Part shown: piece by piece, positions 5,692 through 6,104 of the stretch | Layout of the letters: every line of letters starts with the position of its first letter | Position numbering within the stretch: position 1 is the first letter of the stretch | Origin: Clostridia bacterium | GTDB taxonomy: Bacteria > Bacillota > Clostridia > Oscillospirales > Ruminococcaceae | DNA: 6,104 nucleotides | Direction of reading: 5' to 3' | NCBI GenBank assembly: GCA_003246805.1 | Contig: QKDG01000034.1 | Coordinates: 1 to 6,104 of the forward strand | The notes under the pieces: model-generated | What the model was told of the DNA's origin: nothing | The model's input: only the letters and a program-made list of their open reading frames with translations | The model's database searches: none | Program-made: the position numbers and the translations under genes

Positions 5692-5805
5692 AGCTTGTAG
5701 AAAAAGCCATTTTCTACAATTTTACTATAAATTTAAGCACGTATTTGCGGGGGCTTTGCGGTCGCACCCCTTCGCATCAAAAACCACAGTTTTTCGACAC
5801 TCTGA
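5692..5805. repeat. Structured intergenic repeat core, copy 2
   Basis: This 114-bp noncoding core is the counterpart of 2540-2657 in the same orientation, with the same start (AGCTTGTAG) and end (CTCTGA). The opening 10-bp hairpin is intact (5695-5704 with 5710-5719, loop AGCCA rather than AGCCC). About 6 nt are missing in the C-rich middle relative to copy 1. The closing hairpin is less regular here, because the second arm reads TTTTTCGACAC instead of TTTTTGATGC. Loop and middle differences, together with conserved paired blocks, suggest that structure matters or did when the element was active. Confidence 0.8.
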
Positions 5806-5832
5806 AGCCAGTTGACAAACTGACTTTTTTTT
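5806..5832 (+). terminator. Right terminator hairpin of repeat copy 2 with T-run
   Basis: AGCCAGTT pairs with AACTGACT around GACA (5806-5825), with one C-A mismatch, followed by eight T (5825-5832). It has the form of a + strand Rho-independent terminator, yet no + strand gene lies upstream: both flanking genes are on the - strand. It is therefore better explained as part of the duplicated hairpin around the repeat core. Confidence 0.72.
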
Positions 5833-5969
5833 GTAGAAATAGTCGCCTTTTATATTTTTGTTAAAAATGAAAGGACCAATTCTGTTGGCTTTGCAATCAG
5901 CCCTTGCACCCATTTGCCACAATAGTTCGTTTTTTGCAATGTGAATACATATAAATCAAAATAGTTCAA
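5833..5969. other. Noncoding stretch after methylglyoxal synthase, no gene seen
   Basis: This 137-bp gap lies between repeat copy 2 and the methylglyoxal synthase stop. It begins GTAGAAATAGTCGCC, loosely like the TTGTAGAAAAAGCC opening of the repeat core. It also contains GGCTTTGCAATCAGCC (5887-5902), loosely like the core's GGCTTTGCGGTCGC. These may be worn remnants of a related element, but the match is too short to be sure. No credible ORF, RNA gene or strong terminator is visible. Confidence 0.4.
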
Positions 5970-6104
5970 TTATTTAAACGACTCAATTCTCTCGCAAAGA
6001 TTAGCATTATAGTTTACTACGCTGTGCTCATACTCATTATCCATATAAAAGGATTTAATTAAGAAATCAGCAGTAGAAATATTGTTTGCCATAGGGATAT
6101 CATA
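5970..6104 (-). CDS. mgsA: Methylglyoxal synthase (C-terminal end only)
   Basis: A - strand frame enters from the right edge and stops at TTA/TAA (5970-5972), giving the last 44 residues. The stretch YDIPMANNISTADFLIKS matches the conserved C-terminal part of methylglyoxal synthases (E. coli has WNIPVATNVATADFII at the same place), and the remaining length to the end is also similar. The enzyme turns dihydroxyacetone phosphate into methylglyoxal and phosphate, a bypass of lower glycolysis that is inhibited by inorganic phosphate. The catalytic His and Asp residues lie upstream, outside the window, so activity cannot be judged. The gene runs toward the SulP transporter, with repeat copy 2 and its hairpins in between. 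Confidence 0.82.
   Translation of the reverse strand, partial: YDIPMANNISTADFLIKSFYMDNEYEHSVVNYNANLCERIESFK

Noticed and set aside
2506..5832. CRISPR array or tandem repeat
   Set aside because: There are only two repeat copies, over 3 kb apart and separated by four ordinary genes, with no regular spacers.
5725..5922. A 65-codon open frame on the - strand
   Set aside because: It runs straight through repeat copy 2, including its right hairpin and T-run, has no ribosome site of note and resembles no family. It is read-through of a noncoding repeat.

Overview
The window reads as a low-GC Gram-positive anaerobe, most likely a member of the Clostridia. The evidence is AT-rich DNA, strong AGGAGG-type ribosome binding sites, a perfect CIRCE operator, two small clostridial-style ferredoxins, and a phoU-phoP-phoR arrangement. 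The species cannot be named from the sequence.

Region 1 (1-2506, + strand) is the end of a phosphate-sensing operon. It holds the last 28 residues of PhoU, then an OmpR/PhoB-type response regulator and a PhoR-type membrane histidine kinase, with gaps of 14 and 23 nt. Region 2 (2506-2695) is a composite element. A core of about 119 bp is bracketed by two near-identical terminator hairpins and separates the kinase gene from a convergent single-cluster ferredoxin (2694-2885, - strand). Region 3 (2886-3659) holds the ferredoxin's upstream region, a perfect CIRCE element, a structured leader with a possible 15-codon ORF, an Hsp20 gene (+ strand), and a strong bidirectional terminator.

Region 4 (3677-5576, - strand) holds a 2[4Fe-4S] ferredoxin with its own likely promoter, and upstream of it a SulP-family anion transporter with a C-terminal STAS domain. 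Region 5 (5577-5969) is noncoding. It contains a second copy of the Region 2 core, again bracketed by two copies of a terminator hairpin, but of a different sequence. Region 6 (5970-6104, - strand) is the C-terminal end of a methylglyoxal synthase gene.

The genes are mostly housekeeping: phosphate sensing, anion uptake, electron carriers, heat shock, and a glycolytic bypass enzyme. The most unusual content is the pair of repeats at 2506-2695 and 5671-5832. The cores are related to each other, but the flanking hairpins match only their own partner, as if an element had landed in two different intrinsic terminators and duplicated the whole hairpin each time. The second point of interest is the CIRCE element between divergent ferredoxin and hsp20 genes, which lies closer to the ferredoxin.
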